Positions 12,331 to 24,600 of a stretch of 64,000 nt of DNA are shown in pieces. Position numbers and translations under genes: made by a program. Under the pieces are notes generated by a model. It was not told where the DNA came from. It searched no databases and saw nothing but the letters and a program-made list of their open reading frames with translations. The DNA comes from Bathymodiolus brooksi (Eukaryota > Mollusca > Bivalvia > Mytilida > Modiolidae), in the NCBI GenBank assembly GCA_963680875.1, contig OY804588.1, positions 74,238,829-74,302,828 of the forward strand, in the 5' to 3' direction. The stretch's first letter is position 1; each line of letters begins with the position of its first letter.

Positions 12331-12595
12331 AGACTTAAGGACAATGATTAATTAGAATAAATGATTAATGCCCATTGGTATTCGTTAGGAAGTTACACAT
12401 ATGTATAGCATAATTGTTGATATTTAATATTATACAAGTTTGCAGTCAAAGGACATAAGACTGGAGTGGTTGGAGAACACAAGTGTTGTTGGGGAAATAC
12501 CTTGTATATATGGATTGAGGAAGAGGAGATGAAGAATAGATTAGGTAACAACATAATCTTACATATACTGATATAAGGGATCTCTTTAATAATTA

Positions 12596-12812
12596 GGGGC
12601 CGTCATGGTCGTGATCGTATGGTAGCTGGAATTTAGCTACCTTTGCAATCAGTGCCTATCATCACTAACGCTGTGAGTGTAGATCCCGTTCAGGCAAGGT
12701 GTATTCGATACGAAACGGGTCGGTGTTTTTCTCCAGATGCTCTCGTTTCCTCCACTGAGTGCCACGATATAACTGACAGATTGTTGAAAGTGGCGTTAAA
12801 CACTATAACCCT
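12596..12812 (+). mobile_element. SINE-A copy
   Basis: Starts GGGGCCGTCATGGTCGTGAT, then AATCAGTGCCTATCATCACT, AGGTGTATTCGATACGAAAC, and the tail GTGGCGTTAAACACTATAAC. Confidence 0.82.
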
Positions 12813-12837
12813 AACCACTTACCATATATTTGATTGA

Positions 12838-13064
12838 TGGGGCCGTCGTGGTCGTGATCGCATGATAGTTGGATTTACAACTACTTGTGCAATCAGTGCC
12901 TATCACCACTAAAGTTGTGAGTTAGATCAAGTTTGTCAGTCAGTTACTTGCGGTAGGTTGGTGGTTTTCTCCGTGTACTCCGGTTCCCTCCATCAGTAAC
13001 ACTGATTGCCACAATATAACTGAAATATTGTTGAAAGTGGCGTTAAATATCATAAACTAAACAA
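12838..13064 (+). mobile_element. SINE-A copy
   Basis: Starts GGGGCCGTCGTGGTCGTGAT, with GATTTACAACTACTTGTGCA, GGTTGGTGGTTTTCTCCGTG and the tail GTGGCGTTAAATATCATAAA. A second SINE-A lies only about 25 bp upstream in the same orientation. Confidence 0.82.
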
Positions 13065-13456
13065 AAAAGAACCTATATTTGATTGGTTGTTTTCAGGAAT
13101 TGACATGGAAAAAGACATTATAAAGTATGTGAGGTTCCGTTTGGTGGACTTATACTCTTTAACAATATGATTCCACATGGAAGGTACGTAACATTATTAT
13201 CTCTGTGATTTAAAACAAGTATTTATAAAATGGAAAACGAAAATTCTAACATGACGTCCTTCTTTCGCTTTGTAGACAAACAGCGATTTATCGATGGTAT
13301 AATCTCATTCGCACATGCGCCGGTGAATGTGACTGACTTTTCCATTGGCAGCATAAATTGTGTGCGACATTTTCCGCAAACGTAAATATAAATTACCGTC
13401 TTCCAATCAAAGTATACTACCGTATTTGTACTCTTAGACATATCAGAATCGAAATA

Positions 13457-13570
13457 AATCATGGAAGCCAGAATGTGTTTTGAGTTTTAACATGGGTTGG
13501 CGGATATTAGTAAATTGTATCCCTCGCCAATCCATGTTAAAACTCCAAACACATTTTGGCTTCCATGATT
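13457..13570. repeat. Near-perfect hairpin element
   Basis: Arms 13457-13502 (AATCATGGAAGCCAGAATGT...) and 13525-13570 (...CACATTTTGGCTTCCATGAT) are reverse complements over about 46 bp with few mismatches around a 22-bp loop. It may be a small foldback transposon or a recent inverted duplication. Confidence 0.85.
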
Positions 13571-13589
13571 CATTTCTTAAACATACCAC

Positions 13590-13740
13590 AACATTGGAAC
13601 AGTCCCAAAAACTTGATCGACTTGTTTGTCCTTTTGTACTTTTTCTTTTGGTCCTTGTGTTGTTTGTCTTTCCTCAGGTTGTTTGCAGCTTCTAATTAGT
13701 AAATTACCCCTTCGACATTTTCAAACTTTGCTTATTATTA
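13590..13740 (+). mobile_element. Repeat-C partial copy
   Basis: Retains GACTTGTTTGTCCTTTTGTA, CTTTTGGTCCTTGTGTTGTT and CCCCTTCGACATTTTCAAAC. The 5' half is absent or replaced. Confidence 0.5.
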
Positions 13741-14227
13741 TTGTAATTATGTTGTGTGTGTCTTTTCATAAATAATGTGTGCTTAGTGGAGAATCAGCAA
13801 ATACCAATAATCTTTGTTTGACCTGAACGTTATCGAATCCACGATCTAACGCACCCATGAAAGCACGCTAACAATGCACCACCAACGCAATCCAATGAAA
13901 TGTGGGTTACGGCATTACCCATATAAAAACAAAAGGAGATTCAACAAAATAGGAGCAAGTGAACCAAAGGGTTTAAACAGTATAGCCAAAATCGACCGAA
14001 GTCACCTATCCGTGCGGGAGAAGAACCTCATTTTTAATAAAAATTGCACTATGTATGACTTTAAAATTTCAAAAATAAATATATCTTATAAACCCTGTCA
14101 GTGTCAAACCACTAACTACAGGTGGATGATACCCTCACACACAGTATTTAGATGTAAGAGGGTGATTGACTTATGAGTGAGAGAAGAATTATAACACAGT
14201 ATATTTTGACATACACATTGATTTCTT
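13741..14227. other. Region without recognisable gene
   Basis: Contains a short inverse SINE-B-like piece (13765-13870: GTGTGCTTAGTGGAGAATCA, ACGATCTAACGCACCC). A 100-codon ORF at 13874-14176 has basic composition and no motif I recognise. The missing C-terminal exons of the PhyH pseudogene could not be found here. Confidence 0.4.
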
Positions 14228-14708
14228 TGTTTCTTTGTAAGATTATCCGTTTGGTATCTTTTGGTTATCTGTTTGGTATCTTTTGATTATCTGTTTGGTA
14301 TCCTTTGATTATCCGTTTGGTATCTTTTGATTATCTGTTTGGTATCTTTTGATTATCTGTTTGGTATCTTTTGGTTATCTGTTTGGTATCTTTTGATTAT
14401 CCGTTTGGTATCTTTTGATTATCTGTTTGGTATCTTTTGATTATCTGTTTGGTATCTTTTGGTTATCTGTTTGGTATCTTTTGATTATACGTTTGGTATC
14501 TTTTGATTATCCGTTTGGTATCTTTTGATTATCCGTTTGGTATCTTTTGATTATCTGTTTGGTATCTTTTGATTATCCGTTTGGTATCTTTTGATTATCT
14601 GTTTGGTATCCTTTGATTATCCGTTTGGTATCTTTTGATTATCTGTTTGGTATCTTTTGATTATCTGTTTGGTATCTTTTGATTATCTGTTTGGTATCTT
14701 CAAACTTT
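14228..14708. repeat. 22-bp tandem repeat, about 21 copies
   Basis: The unit is TTTTGATTATCTGTTTGGTA + TC, with CCGTTTGG and GGTTATCTG variants. The last unit ends TTTGGTATCTTCAAAC, which is the terminal sequence of Repeat-C, so the array looks like an amplified Repeat-C tail. Confidence 0.93.
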
Positions 14709-14814
14709 TCTTACAAAGAAACATGTATATATATATATACATCTGAAAATTAAACCAAACAGTGTTAGAATTAGATTTTAGAGCTGTCACATTTTTGTTC
14801 TTCCATCGACGGGA

Positions 14815-14893
14815 TTTGAACCCACACCATTGATACACTGCAGCACCATTCGCTTAGCCTTACGTCCAGCGCCCTAGACCACTCGACCACATG
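14815..14893 (-). repeat. tRNA-like sequence (SINE head or tRNA pseudogene)
   Basis: On the minus strand the segment has a box A-like GGTCGAGTGGTCTAGGGCGC and box B GGGTTCAAATCCC, about 50 bp apart. That spacing suits a tRNA with a long variable arm. I could not fold a clean acceptor stem, so I do not call a functional tRNA. Confidence 0.5.
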
Positions 14894-15536
14894 TACTCCC
14901 TAAAAAAGGAGCTTCAATAATCGTAGTGTTACCTTGTCTCGTAAGGCAAATCTAGAGATAGACGTAAGACATGTGTATAAGCGTGTGTAGATGGTACATA
15001 TAGACTTAATATTATAATTTGACAGCAATCTAACTCAGCATTTTTTAATATATTGTATAGGATAATGAAGAATATGTATTTACAACGTCTGAAAAACCAG
15101 TCAACGATCAATCTTACGGGGTGTTGGATCGTTGCGGCATAGCGATACTTTACAAGTAAAATAAATTATAGACGTCTAAAATGGTTTGTAAAACAACACC
15201 AAGTACACAAAACAAAGTGATAAAGAATTAAACACTTTTGTTGAATGACAAAATTTTCGTCAACATCTTCTTATCCAAATCCTTATCTTACAGGAAGTTG
15301 TACAGTAACTGACATTAACAACAAATGTAATGACACGTTAAGCCGATTATACTCTTTATTACTAAATAAACTTCTGAAACATTATTTAAAGTTAATTAAA
15401 ACACCATCACAAAATTAGATCTCCGCATTTTCTCTTTTTTTTTGGCTAGAGCAAGAGCAGAGATCTACTTTTAATCTGTTAAAACAGTCATGGCTCTTTA
15501 CAAGCAATATATCTTCTGAGGTAGAAATATAGACAA

Positions 15537-15677
15537 TATTAATGCAGTGTCCTAAAATATAAGTTTATGTGTATGAGGCTTATAAATTGGGATAAAGGCG
15601 AGGTTCACAGGACCTTTCCTCAGTTTTGCGCCGAATACACATACAACTTTATATTTTAAAACACTGCATTAATATTG
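15537..15677. repeat. Foldback element, about 41-bp arms
   Basis: The left arm begins AATATTAATGCAGTGTCCTA and the right arm ends AACACTGCATTAATATT. The arms pair over about 41 bp with several mismatches. The roughly 60-bp spacer includes GGCGAGGTTCACAGGACC. Confidence 0.75.
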
Positions 15678-15919
15678 CATTTATCCTGCCGAAAAATCAC
15701 ATGAATTCATAGATGTTTATATTTTGAATTACATAATAAATTATATAATTATCCCTTGATTGCACTTTTTGATATTTTTTGTCAACAGGAAGTGAACTGG
15801 ATTAACAACTAGGTTCCTAAAGCTCAACGGGTAACATGTGACAGGGTACCATAACAAGCTACAATGCATATATTTCGGTCATTGACAGAACATAGCAAAA
15901 ATGTATCCAGTAAATGTTA

Positions 15920-16230
15920 ATTGAATGCTCAAATAGAACAGGTCCAGTATATAAAAAAAGAAAAAGAAGATACATCCATAATAGGTCGTCTCCAGCACCA
16001 CATTTTACTAACATCATTTATAGTTGGTAAACTTGTTTTCACTGGGCCGATACCTCTCTGCTCTCTCCCGAGGATACACTTCCTATATATTACAATGAGC
16101 CGATTTTGGCTTTCCTATCCTTTGGTTTACTTGCTCCCAGATATTTTAAAAATAGTTGGCTGATGAAGGTCATTCCAGAAACGAGTCTTGCGCACCAAAT
16201 TTGATATCTACCATGCTATTCGACTTGAAT
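15920..16230 (+). repeat. Dispersed repeat shared with 31170-31290
   Basis: Both loci contain CCTTTGGTTTACTTGCTCCC then AGA(T/C)(A/T)TTT(T)A at equivalent spacing. Here it continues GGCTGATGAAGGTCATTCCA and GAAACGAGTCTTGCGCACC, wording I associate with a common mollusc dispersed repeat. Not classified. The ORF over it is repeat sequence. Confidence 0.5.
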
Positions 16231-16425
16231 TTAATTGAAATATTGTTCACCTAACGTTAAACAACAAACAATAGATAAATCAATGCAATAGATGTAAACA
16301 TCAACATGGTGCGTGGCACAAATGTAATGGCCGCCATATTAAAATAGTTCAATATGTAGAACGCTGATATCCAGTAAGAAGAGTACCTATGAATCAAGAC
16401 AAATTCAATTGTTCACCTTGAACAT

Positions 16426-17283
16426 TTATAAATTGCTGTCTTCAGTTGCTTCTAATATCAATATTTCATTTTCGTCGTTTCTTTCGGTTTTAATCAAACT
16501 TTCCATAGCGGAAGTATCCATTCTATTACTATGGTAACAGTGCCGATGGAAACAAGCAACGATACAACCAATTGCTAGCATTATCAAAAACACTACCACA
16601 TAATGCCATGTAAAATACATGGTAACCATCATCAGCTCAAAATGGTCGTGTGGTTTCCATGGGTGTACGTTCGGCAAAGGACTATATAGAATAAGTCCTA
16701 CTTGCCAAAACCATGTGCCTTGAACAGTAAAGCCATAACTTCTACACAGTGCCGCTAGTAAATTATGTCTGTATTTCATTTCTAAAAGCACTCCTAATAT
16801 ATTAAAGACTATAGCATATATAAGTAATATGTGCAACCGGATGTCCAGAACGCTTCTGTCGTGGAGATGAAAATGAAACAGCAAACCTTCCACTCCTAGA
16901 GCTAGTAACAGGATAGCGTAATCCAAATCTTTGGGTATCTTGGCTTTATAATGTACTAATACATCTAATACACCACTGATACCAAACACGAGAAACATGG
17001 TGGAATGTTGAGCGTTACCTGGAGGTGTAAACCTTTTATCGTCTCTATTATATCCGGTATACATTTCACCAACAATTCCAATGATGACCACCGTTATTTT
17101 TAAAACTGGTTCAATAAGAGTAAAGTTAAAACGTCCACAAGATATAGGGTAAGTTGGTGTTGATTTGAACGGTACTTTTCGTCGCATACACGTAAAATAT
17201 CGATAGAATTGTGATATTGTCCACCAAAGACCAAATCCGATGAAGAAAGATCCCGGCAACGCATGACCAGCAAAGCTACCCAT
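16426..17283 (-). CDS. TMEM45 / DUF716-family multi-pass membrane protein
   Basis: Single-exon gene encoding 285 aa, the usual length for TMEM45A/B. I start it at the ATG at 17283 (MGSFAGHALPGSFF), because vertebrate proteins also begin M-x-x-F-x-GHALPGSFF. A TTG three codons upstream extends the frame but is not needed. Family hallmarks seen: GHALPGSFF at residues 6-14, NAQHSTMFLVFGISGVLD near the middle, VEGLLFHFHLHDRSVLD, and QGTWFWQVGLILY followed by WHYV. About seven hydrophobic segments are separated by short polar loops, and the tail is acidic and hydrophilic. Vertebrate members are membrane proteins of poorly defined function, with roles reported in trafficking and innate immunity; none can be inferred from the sequence here. 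Absence of introns could mean a retrocopy, but the frame is intact. The giant minisatellite begins about 1.3 kb upstream. Confidence 0.92.
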   Translation of the reverse strand: MGSFAGHALPGSFFIGFGLWWTISQFYRYFTCMRRKVPFKSTPTYPISCGRFNFTLIEPVLKITVVIIGIVGEMYTGYNRDDKRFTPPGNAQHSTMFLVFGISGVLDVLVHYKAKIPKDLDYAILLLALGVEGLLFHFHLHDRSVLDIRLHILLIYAIVFNILGVLLEMKYRHNLLAALCRSYGFTVQGTWFWQVGLILYSPLPNVHPWKPHDHFELMMVTMYFTWHYVVVFLIMLAIGCIVACFHRHCYHSNRMDTSAMESLIKTERNDENEILILEATEDSNL

Positions 17284-17327
17284 TGTCAACAATTACTACA
17301 ATGAAAAAAAGGTAAACGGTCATTTGA

Positions 17328-17428
17328 GTATATAAACACACAGACACGAATGTCCGGATATATCATATAATTAAATTACAAAATAGTATTTAAACACACG
17401 GACACGAATGTCCGGGTATATAATTAAA
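17328..17428 (-). repeat. Two direct copies of a CGGACACGAATGTCCG palindrome upstream of the TMEM45-like gene
   Basis: AACACACGGACACGAATGTC-type sequence occurs at about 17335 and 17396, followed each time by CGG(A/G)TATAT and AATTAAATTA. The core CGGACA-CGAA-TGTCCG is a perfect palindrome in the second copy and has one mismatch in the first. The copies lie 50-150 bp upstream of the start codon, so they could be regulatory. That is inference only. Confidence 0.5.
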
Positions 17429-17643
17429 TTATAAATTAGGATATAGTTGTATAAGTACAACTAAGTTCTTCCGGGGAAGAAACAAAATTTGTTTCTCTCC
17501 ACTGGATAAGCTTTTGTATTTGTCTATTTGAAATCTTCTTATGAGTTCTTGTGTTGTCGTTCTATTTGATTGTCTAACTTGAGTTGGTATAATTGATGGT
17601 GCTCCTCTTCTTCGGGGCAAGTAACAAAAGTTGATTCAACATA

Positions 17644-17673
17644 CCCCCCCCCCCTTTTTTTTTTTTTTTTTTT
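17644..17673. repeat. Adjacent poly-C and poly-T tracts
   Basis: Eleven C are followed directly by about nineteen T (AC11T19AATCC). Length is likely to be polymorphic or poorly sequenced. Confidence 0.9.
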
Positions 17674-17889
17674 AATCCTAGACAGCTTTGTCTAAAAAGA
17701 ATTTCACATGAATGATCTTTACAACATACGCTAGGATTAAGCAACTTATGTGCCCCGGGTCATTGAACGATTTGTTAGTTAATAGTTGAAAGAGTGTAAA
17801 CATAGAGAAATAATAACGTTTTCAATAACATGGTTCGACCTTTAATTTTTTAGCGTTTCCGGATCTTTGACTAAATACACATCACTTTG

Positions 17890-18035
17890 AAGTCGTGGTG
17901 GTGATTAAATATGGTAGTTGAATTTACAACAACCTATGAAATCAGTGCATATAACCACTAATGTTGTGAGTAACAATGAGTTCGTATCCCGCTCATAGCG
18001 AGGTGTACTCGACACAACACTATGTGATAAATTCC
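17890..18035 (+). mobile_element. SINE-A 5' fragment
   Basis: Head GTCGTGGTGGTGATTAAATA, then AATCAGTGCATATAACCACT, box B-like TGAGTTCGTATCCCGCTC and GAGGTGTACTCGACACAAC. The 3' tail is missing. Confidence 0.7.
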
Positions 18036-18149
18036 GCATAAAATCGAATGATTGGAAAGCCAAATAATTTTAAAATGTTTTTCAGCAATAAAACCAAAGG
18101 GCCAACATCGGCTAAGGTCACATATACCTTAGTTTTGATAAAAATTACA

Positions 18150-18335
18150 TTATTTAGGAGATGTAAATTCACGACGGATTTTAGTGGGCTTCGTATTGCT
18201 CAATCTTTAGCTTTCTGTGAAGTGATTTGCTCAATATTTAGCTTTCTGTTAAGTGATCTGCTCATTATCAGTTTTCTCTTTGACATTTTTAATTTAGCCA
18301 TTGTATTGTCTGTCTCTCGATTTTATTTTTAAAAC
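18150..18335 (+). mobile_element. Repeat-C degenerate copy
   Basis: Retains TTTTAGTGGGCTTCGTATTG then CTCAATCTTTAG and ATTGTATTGTCTGTCTCTCG. The segment TCAATATTTAGCTTTCTGTT is a partial internal duplication. Confidence 0.5.
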
Positions 18336-18609
18336 AGTTATCCAGACACTTTTTATCATTTCATTGTAGCTTAATAAAAATACAAGGGTTTTTAAAATAA
18401 TTAATTCAACCCACTATGGAAAAAAAGTTAGTTAAACCAGTAATGGTAAAACATTAACAGCAATTTCTACAGAGCGAACAACAACCGCTCACCGCAAAAG
18501 AAAGAAAAAAAAGCCACTCACCGCAAACGATTAAAAACTAAATGATCATGACATATGCCGAGGTAAATCCAAGTCGTGAATTTGATAGACACAACAATGT
18601 GGCCGGGTT

Positions 18610-21600
18610 GAAATATGTAGATGTTGGTCATTTTTAACCTACGTAGTTGTTGGTCATTTTTAACCTACATAGTTGTATCTTGTATTTTAACCTATCCTCC
18701 GTCTTCTCACACTGTATAGTTGTATCTTGTATTTTAATCTATCCTACGTCTTCTCACACTGTATAGGTGTATCTTGTATTTTAACCTATCCCACTGTATA
18801 GTTGTATCTTGTATTTTAACCTATCCTACGTCTTCTCACACTGTATAGTTGTATCTTGTATTTTAACCTATCCTACGTCTTCTCACTGTATAGTTGTATC
18901 TTGTATTTTAACCTATCCCACGTCTTCTCACACTGTATAGTTGTATCTTGTATTTTAACCTATCCTACGTCTTCTCACACTATAGTTGTATATTGTATTT
19001 TAACCTATCCTACGTCTTCTCACACTATATAGTTGTATCTTGTATTTTAACCTATCCTACGTCTTCTCACATTGTATAGTTGTATATTGTATTTTAACCT
19101 ATCCTACGTCTTCTCACATTGTATAGCTGTATCTTGTATTTTAACCTATCCTACGTCTTCTCACACTATATAGTTGTATATTGTATTTTAACCTATCCTA
19201 CGTCTTCTCACATTGTATAGTTGTATCTTGTATTTTAACCTATCCTACGTCTTCTCACATTGTATAGTTGTATCTTGTATTTTAACCTATCCTACGTCTT
19301 CTCACACTGTATAGTTGTATCTTGTATTTTAATCTATCCTACATTTGCTCACACTGTATAGTTGTATCTTGTATTTTAACCTATCCCACGTTTTCTCACA
19401 CTGTATAGTTGTATCTTGTATTTTAACCTATCCTACGTCTTCTCACACTGTATAGTTGTATCTTGTATTTTAATCTATCCTACATTTGCTCACACTGTAT
19501 AGTTGTATCTTGTATTTTAACCTATCCCACGTTTTCTCACACTGTATAGTTGTATCTTGTATTTTAACCTATCTCACGTTTTCTCACACTGTATAGTTGT
19601 ATCTTGTATTTTAATCTATCCTACATTTGCTGACACTGTATAGTTGTATCTTGTATTTTAACCTATCCCACGTTTTCTCACACTGCATAGTTGTATCTTG
19701 TATTTTAACCTATCCTACGTCTTCTCACACTGTATAGTTGTATCTTGTATTTTAACCTATCCTACGTCTTCTCACACTGTATAGTTGTATCTTGTATTTT
19801 AACCTATCCTACGTCTTCTCACACTATAGTTGTATCTTGTATTTTAACCTATCCTACGTCTTCTCACACTATATAGTTGTATCTTGTATTTTAACCTATC
19901 CTCCGTCTTCTCACATTGTATAGTTGTATCTTGTATTTTAACCTATCCTACGTCTTCTCACATTGTATAGTTGTATCTTGTATTTTAACCTATCCTACGT
20001 CTTCTCACATTGTATAGTTGTATCTTGTATTTTAACCTATCCTACGTCTTCTCACATTGTATAGTTGTATCTTGTATTTTAACCTATCCTACGTCTTCTC
20101 ACATTGTATAGTTGTATCTTGTATTTTAACCTATCCTTACGTCTTCTCACACTGTATAGTTGTATATTGTATTTTAACCTATCCCACGTCTTCTCACACT
20201 GTATAGTTGTATCTTGTATTTTAACCTATCCTACATCTTCTCACATTGTATAGTTGTATCTTGTATTTTAACCTATCCTTACGTCTTCTCACACTGTATA
20301 GTTGTATCTTGTATTTTAACCTATCCCACGTCTTCTCACACTGTATAGTTGTATCTTGTATTTTAACCTATCCTTACGTCTTCTCACACTGTATAGTTGT
20401 ATATTGTATTTTAACCTATCCCACGTCTTCTCACACTGTATAGTTGTATCTTGTATTTTAACCTATCCTACGTCTACTCACATTGTATAGTTGTATCTTG
20501 TATTTTAACCTATCCTACGTCTTCTCACACTGTATAGTTGTATCTTGTATTTTAACCTATCCTACGTCTTCTCACACTATAGTTGTATCTTGTATTTTAA
20601 CCTATCTCACGTTTTCTCACACTGTATAGTTGTATATTGTATTTTAACCTATCCCACGTCTTCTCACACTGTATAGTTGTATCTTGTATTTTAATCTATC
20701 CTACGTCTTCTCACACTGTATAGTTGTATCTTGTATTTTAACCTATCCCACGTTTTCTCACACTGTTTAGTTGTATCTTGTATTTTAACCTATCCTACGT
20801 CTTCTCACATTGTATAGCTGTATCTTGTATTTTAACCTATCCTTACGTCTTCTCACACTGTATAGTTGTATATTGTATTTTAACCTATCCCACGTCTTCT
20901 CACACTGTATAGTTGTATCTTGTATTTTAACCTATCCTACGTCTTCTCACATTGTATAGTTGTATCTTGTATTTTAACCTATCCTACGTCTTCTCACATT
21001 GTATAGTTGTATCTTGTATTTTAACCTATCCTACGTCTTCTCACATTGTATAGTTGTATCTTGTATTTTAACCTATCCTTACGTCTTCTCACACTGTATA
21101 GTTGTATCTTGTATTTTAACCTATCCCACGTCTTCTCACATTGTATAGTTGTATCTTGTATTTTAACCTATCCTACGTCTTCTCACATTGTATAGTTGTA
21201 TCTTGTATTTTAACCTATCCTACGTCTTCTCACACTGTATAGTTGTATCTTGTATTTTAACCTATCCTACGTCTTCTCACACTGTATAGTTGTATCTTGT
21301 ATTTTAACCTATCCTACGTCTTCTCACACTGTATAGTTGTATCTTGTATTTTAACCTATCCTACGTCTTCTCACACTATATAGTTGTATCTTGTATTTTA
21401 ACCTATCCTCCGTCTTCTCACATTGTATAGTTGTATCTTGTATTTTAACCTATCCTACGTCTTCTCACACTGTATAGTTGTATATTGTATTTTAACCTGT
21501 CCTACGTCTTCTCACACTGTATAGTTGTATCTTGTATTTTAACCTATCCTACGTCTTCTCACACTGTATAGTTGTATCTTGTATTTTAACCTATCCCACG

Positions 21601-24600
21601 TTTTCTCACACTGTATAGTTGTATCTTGTATTTTAACCTATCCTACGTCTTCTCACACTGTATAGTTGTATCTTGTATTTTAATCTATCCTACGTCTTCT
21701 CACACTATAGTTGTATCTTGTATTTTAACCTATCCCACGTTTTCTCACACTGTATAGTTGTATATTGTATTTTAACCTATCCCACGTCTTCTCACACTGT
21801 ATAGTTGTATCTTGTATTTTAATCTATCCTATGTCTTCTCACACTGTATAGTTGTATCTTGTATTTTAACCTATCCTTACGTCTTCTCACACTATAGTTG
21901 TATCTTGTATTTTAACCTATCCTACGTCTTCTCACACTGTATAGTTGTATCTTGTATTTTAACCTATCCTACGTCTTCTCACACTGTATAGTTGTATCTT
22001 GTATTTTAACCTATCCTACGTTTTCTCACACTGTATAGTTGTATCTTGTATTTTAATCTATCCTACGTCTTCTCACACTGTATAGTTGTATCTTGTATTT
22101 TAACCTATCCCACTGTATAGTTGTATCTTGTATTTTAACCTATCCTACGTCTTCTCACACTGTATAGTTGTATCTTGTATTTTAACCTATCCCACGTCTT
22201 CTCACACTGTATAGTTGTATCTTGTATTTTAACCTATCCTACGTTTTCTCACACTGTATAGTTGTATCTTGTATTTTAATCTATCCTACATTTGCTCACA
22301 CTGTATAGTTGTATCTTGTATTTTAACCTATCCCACGTTTTCTCACACTGCATAGTTGTATCTTGTATTTTAACCTATCCCACTGTATAGTTGTATCTTG
22401 TATTTTAACCTATCCCACTGTATAGTTGTATCTTGTATTTTAACCTATCCTACGTCTTCTCACACTGTATAGTTGTATCTTGTATTTTAACCTATCCCAC
22501 GTCTACTCACACTGTATAGTTGTATCTTGTATTTTAATCTATCCTACATTTGCTCACACTATATAGTTGTATCTTGTATTTTAACCTATCCCACGTTTTC
22601 TCACACTGCATAGTTGTATCTTGTATTTTAACCTATCCCACGTCTTCTCACACTGTATAGTTGTATCTTGTATTTTAACCTATCCTACGTCTTCTCACAC
22701 TGTATAGTTGTATCTTGTATTTTAATCTATCCTACATTTGCTCACACTGTATAGTTGTATCTTGTATTTTAACCTATCCCACGTTTTCTCACACTGCATA
22801 GTTGTATCTTGTATTTTAACCTATCCCACGTCTTCTCACACTGTATAGTTGTATCTTGTATTTTAATCTATCCTACATTTGCTCACACTGTATAGTTGTA
22901 TCTTGTATTTTAATCTATCCTACATTTGCTCACACTGTATAGTTGTATCTTGTATTTTAATCTATCCTACATTTGCTCACACTGTATAGTTGTATCTTGT
23001 ATTTTAACCTATCCCACGTCTTCTCACACTGTATAGTTGTATCTTGTATTTTAATCTATCCTACATTTGCTCACACTGTATAGTTGTATCTTGTATTTTA
23101 ATCTATCCTACATTTGCTCACACTGTATAGTTGTATCTTGTATTTTAATCTATCCTACATTTGCTCACACTGTATAGTTGTATCTTGTATTTTAACCTAT
23201 CCCACGTTTTCTCACACTGCATAGTTGTATCTTGTATTTTAACCTATCCCACGTCTTCTCACACTGTATGGTTGTATCTTGTATTTTAACCTATCCCACG
23301 TTTTCTCACACTGCATAGTTGTATCTTGTATTTTAACCTATCCCACGTTTTCTCACACTGCATAGTTGTATCTTGTATTTTAACCTATCCCACGTCTTCT
23401 CACACTATAGTTGTATCTTGTATTTTAACCTATCCTTACGTCTTCTCACACTGTATAGTTGTATCTTGTATTTTAACCTATCTCACGTCTTCTCACACTG
23501 TATAGTTGTATCTTGTATTTTAACCTATCCCACGTCTTCTCACACTGTATAGTTGTATCTTGTATTTTAACCTATCCCACGTTTTCTCACACTGCATAGT
23601 TGTATCTTGTATTTTAACCTATCCCACGTTTTCTCACACTGCATAGTTGTATCTTGTATTTTAACCTATCCCACGTCTTCTCACACTATAGTTGTATCTT
23701 GTATTTTAACCTATCCTTACGTCTTCTCACACTGTATAGTTGTATCTTGTATTTTAACCTATCTCACGTCTTCTCACACTGTATAGTTGTATCTTGTATT
23801 TTAACCTATCCCACGTCTTCTCACACTGTATAGTTGTATCTTGTATTTTAACCTATCCCACGTTTTCTCACACTGCATAGTTGTATCTTGTATTTTAACC
23901 TATCCTACGTCTTCTCACACTGAATAGTTGTATCTTGTATTTTAACCTATCCCACGTTTTTTCACACTGTATAGTTGTATCTTGTATTTAAACCTATCCT
24001 ACGTCTTCTCACACTGTATAGTTGTATATTGTATTTTAACATATCCCACGTCTTCTCACACTGTATAGTTGTATCTTGTATTTTAACCTATCCCACGTCT
24101 TCTCACACTGTGTAGTTGTATCTTGTATTTTAACCTATCCCACTGTATAGTTGTATCTTGTATTTTAACCTATCCTCCGTCTTCTCACACTGTATAGTTG
24201 TATCTTGTATTTTAACCTATCCCACTGTATAGTTGTATCTTGTATTTTAACCTATCCTACGTCTTCTCACACTGTATAGTTGTATCTTGTATTTTAACCT
24301 ATACCACTGTATAGTTGTATCTTGTATTTTAACCTATACCACTGTATAGTTGTATCTTGTATTTTAACCTATACCACTGTATAGTTGTATCTTGTATTTT
24401 AACCTATCCCACTGTATAGTTGTATCTTGTATTTTAACCTATCCCACTGTATAGTTGTATCTTGTATTTTAACCTATCCCACTGTATAGTTGTATCTTGT
24501 ATTTTAACCTATCCCACTGTATAGTTGTATCTTGTATTTTAACCTATCCCACTGTATAGTTGCATCTTGTATTTTAATCTATCCCACTGTATAGTTGTAT

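Larger units (their letters stand above)
4069..13183 (+). pseudogene. Phytanoyl-CoA dioxygenase (PhyH)-family pseudogene, seven exons
   Basis: Fe(II)/2-oxoglutarate oxygenase relic. Exons: 4069-4243 (ends DSLIRQFFST), 5599-5704 (VVKYFFLPEELEPAKREMEI), 9011-9117 (SDNFSERLTMLGKEFRGA), 10543-10682 (GLQDLWSNERLLNVIEQLI), 11328-11422 (DNGYFDNDMYKVL, then PTAWIPLISATEQNGCMQ), 12446-12544 (KGHKTGVVGEHKCCWGNT) and 13097-13183 (CEVPFGGLILFNNMIPHG). Most borders are good GT/AG sites. Defects: a frameshift in exon 2 before the LAQKLYKAGKF block, two in-frame stops and a frameshift in exon 4, and another frameshift in exon 7. The conserved PWHQD iron-ligand motif reads PWNQD. Exon 6 needs a weak acceptor at 12438 to stay in frame. 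The C-terminal RSL...SD.IRWSLDLRWQ block was not found. Introns hold minisatellites and SINEs. I infer a dead gene, although base errors could explain single lesions. Confidence 0.85.

Noticed and set aside
13874..14176. 100-codon open frame, considered as the missing PhyH C-terminal part
   Set aside because: It lacks the expected SD.IRWSLDLRW-type block and has no acceptor in phase.
17429..17620. 63-codon open frame upstream of the TMEM45-like gene
   Set aside because: No motif and no splice link to the intact gene, which has its own start.
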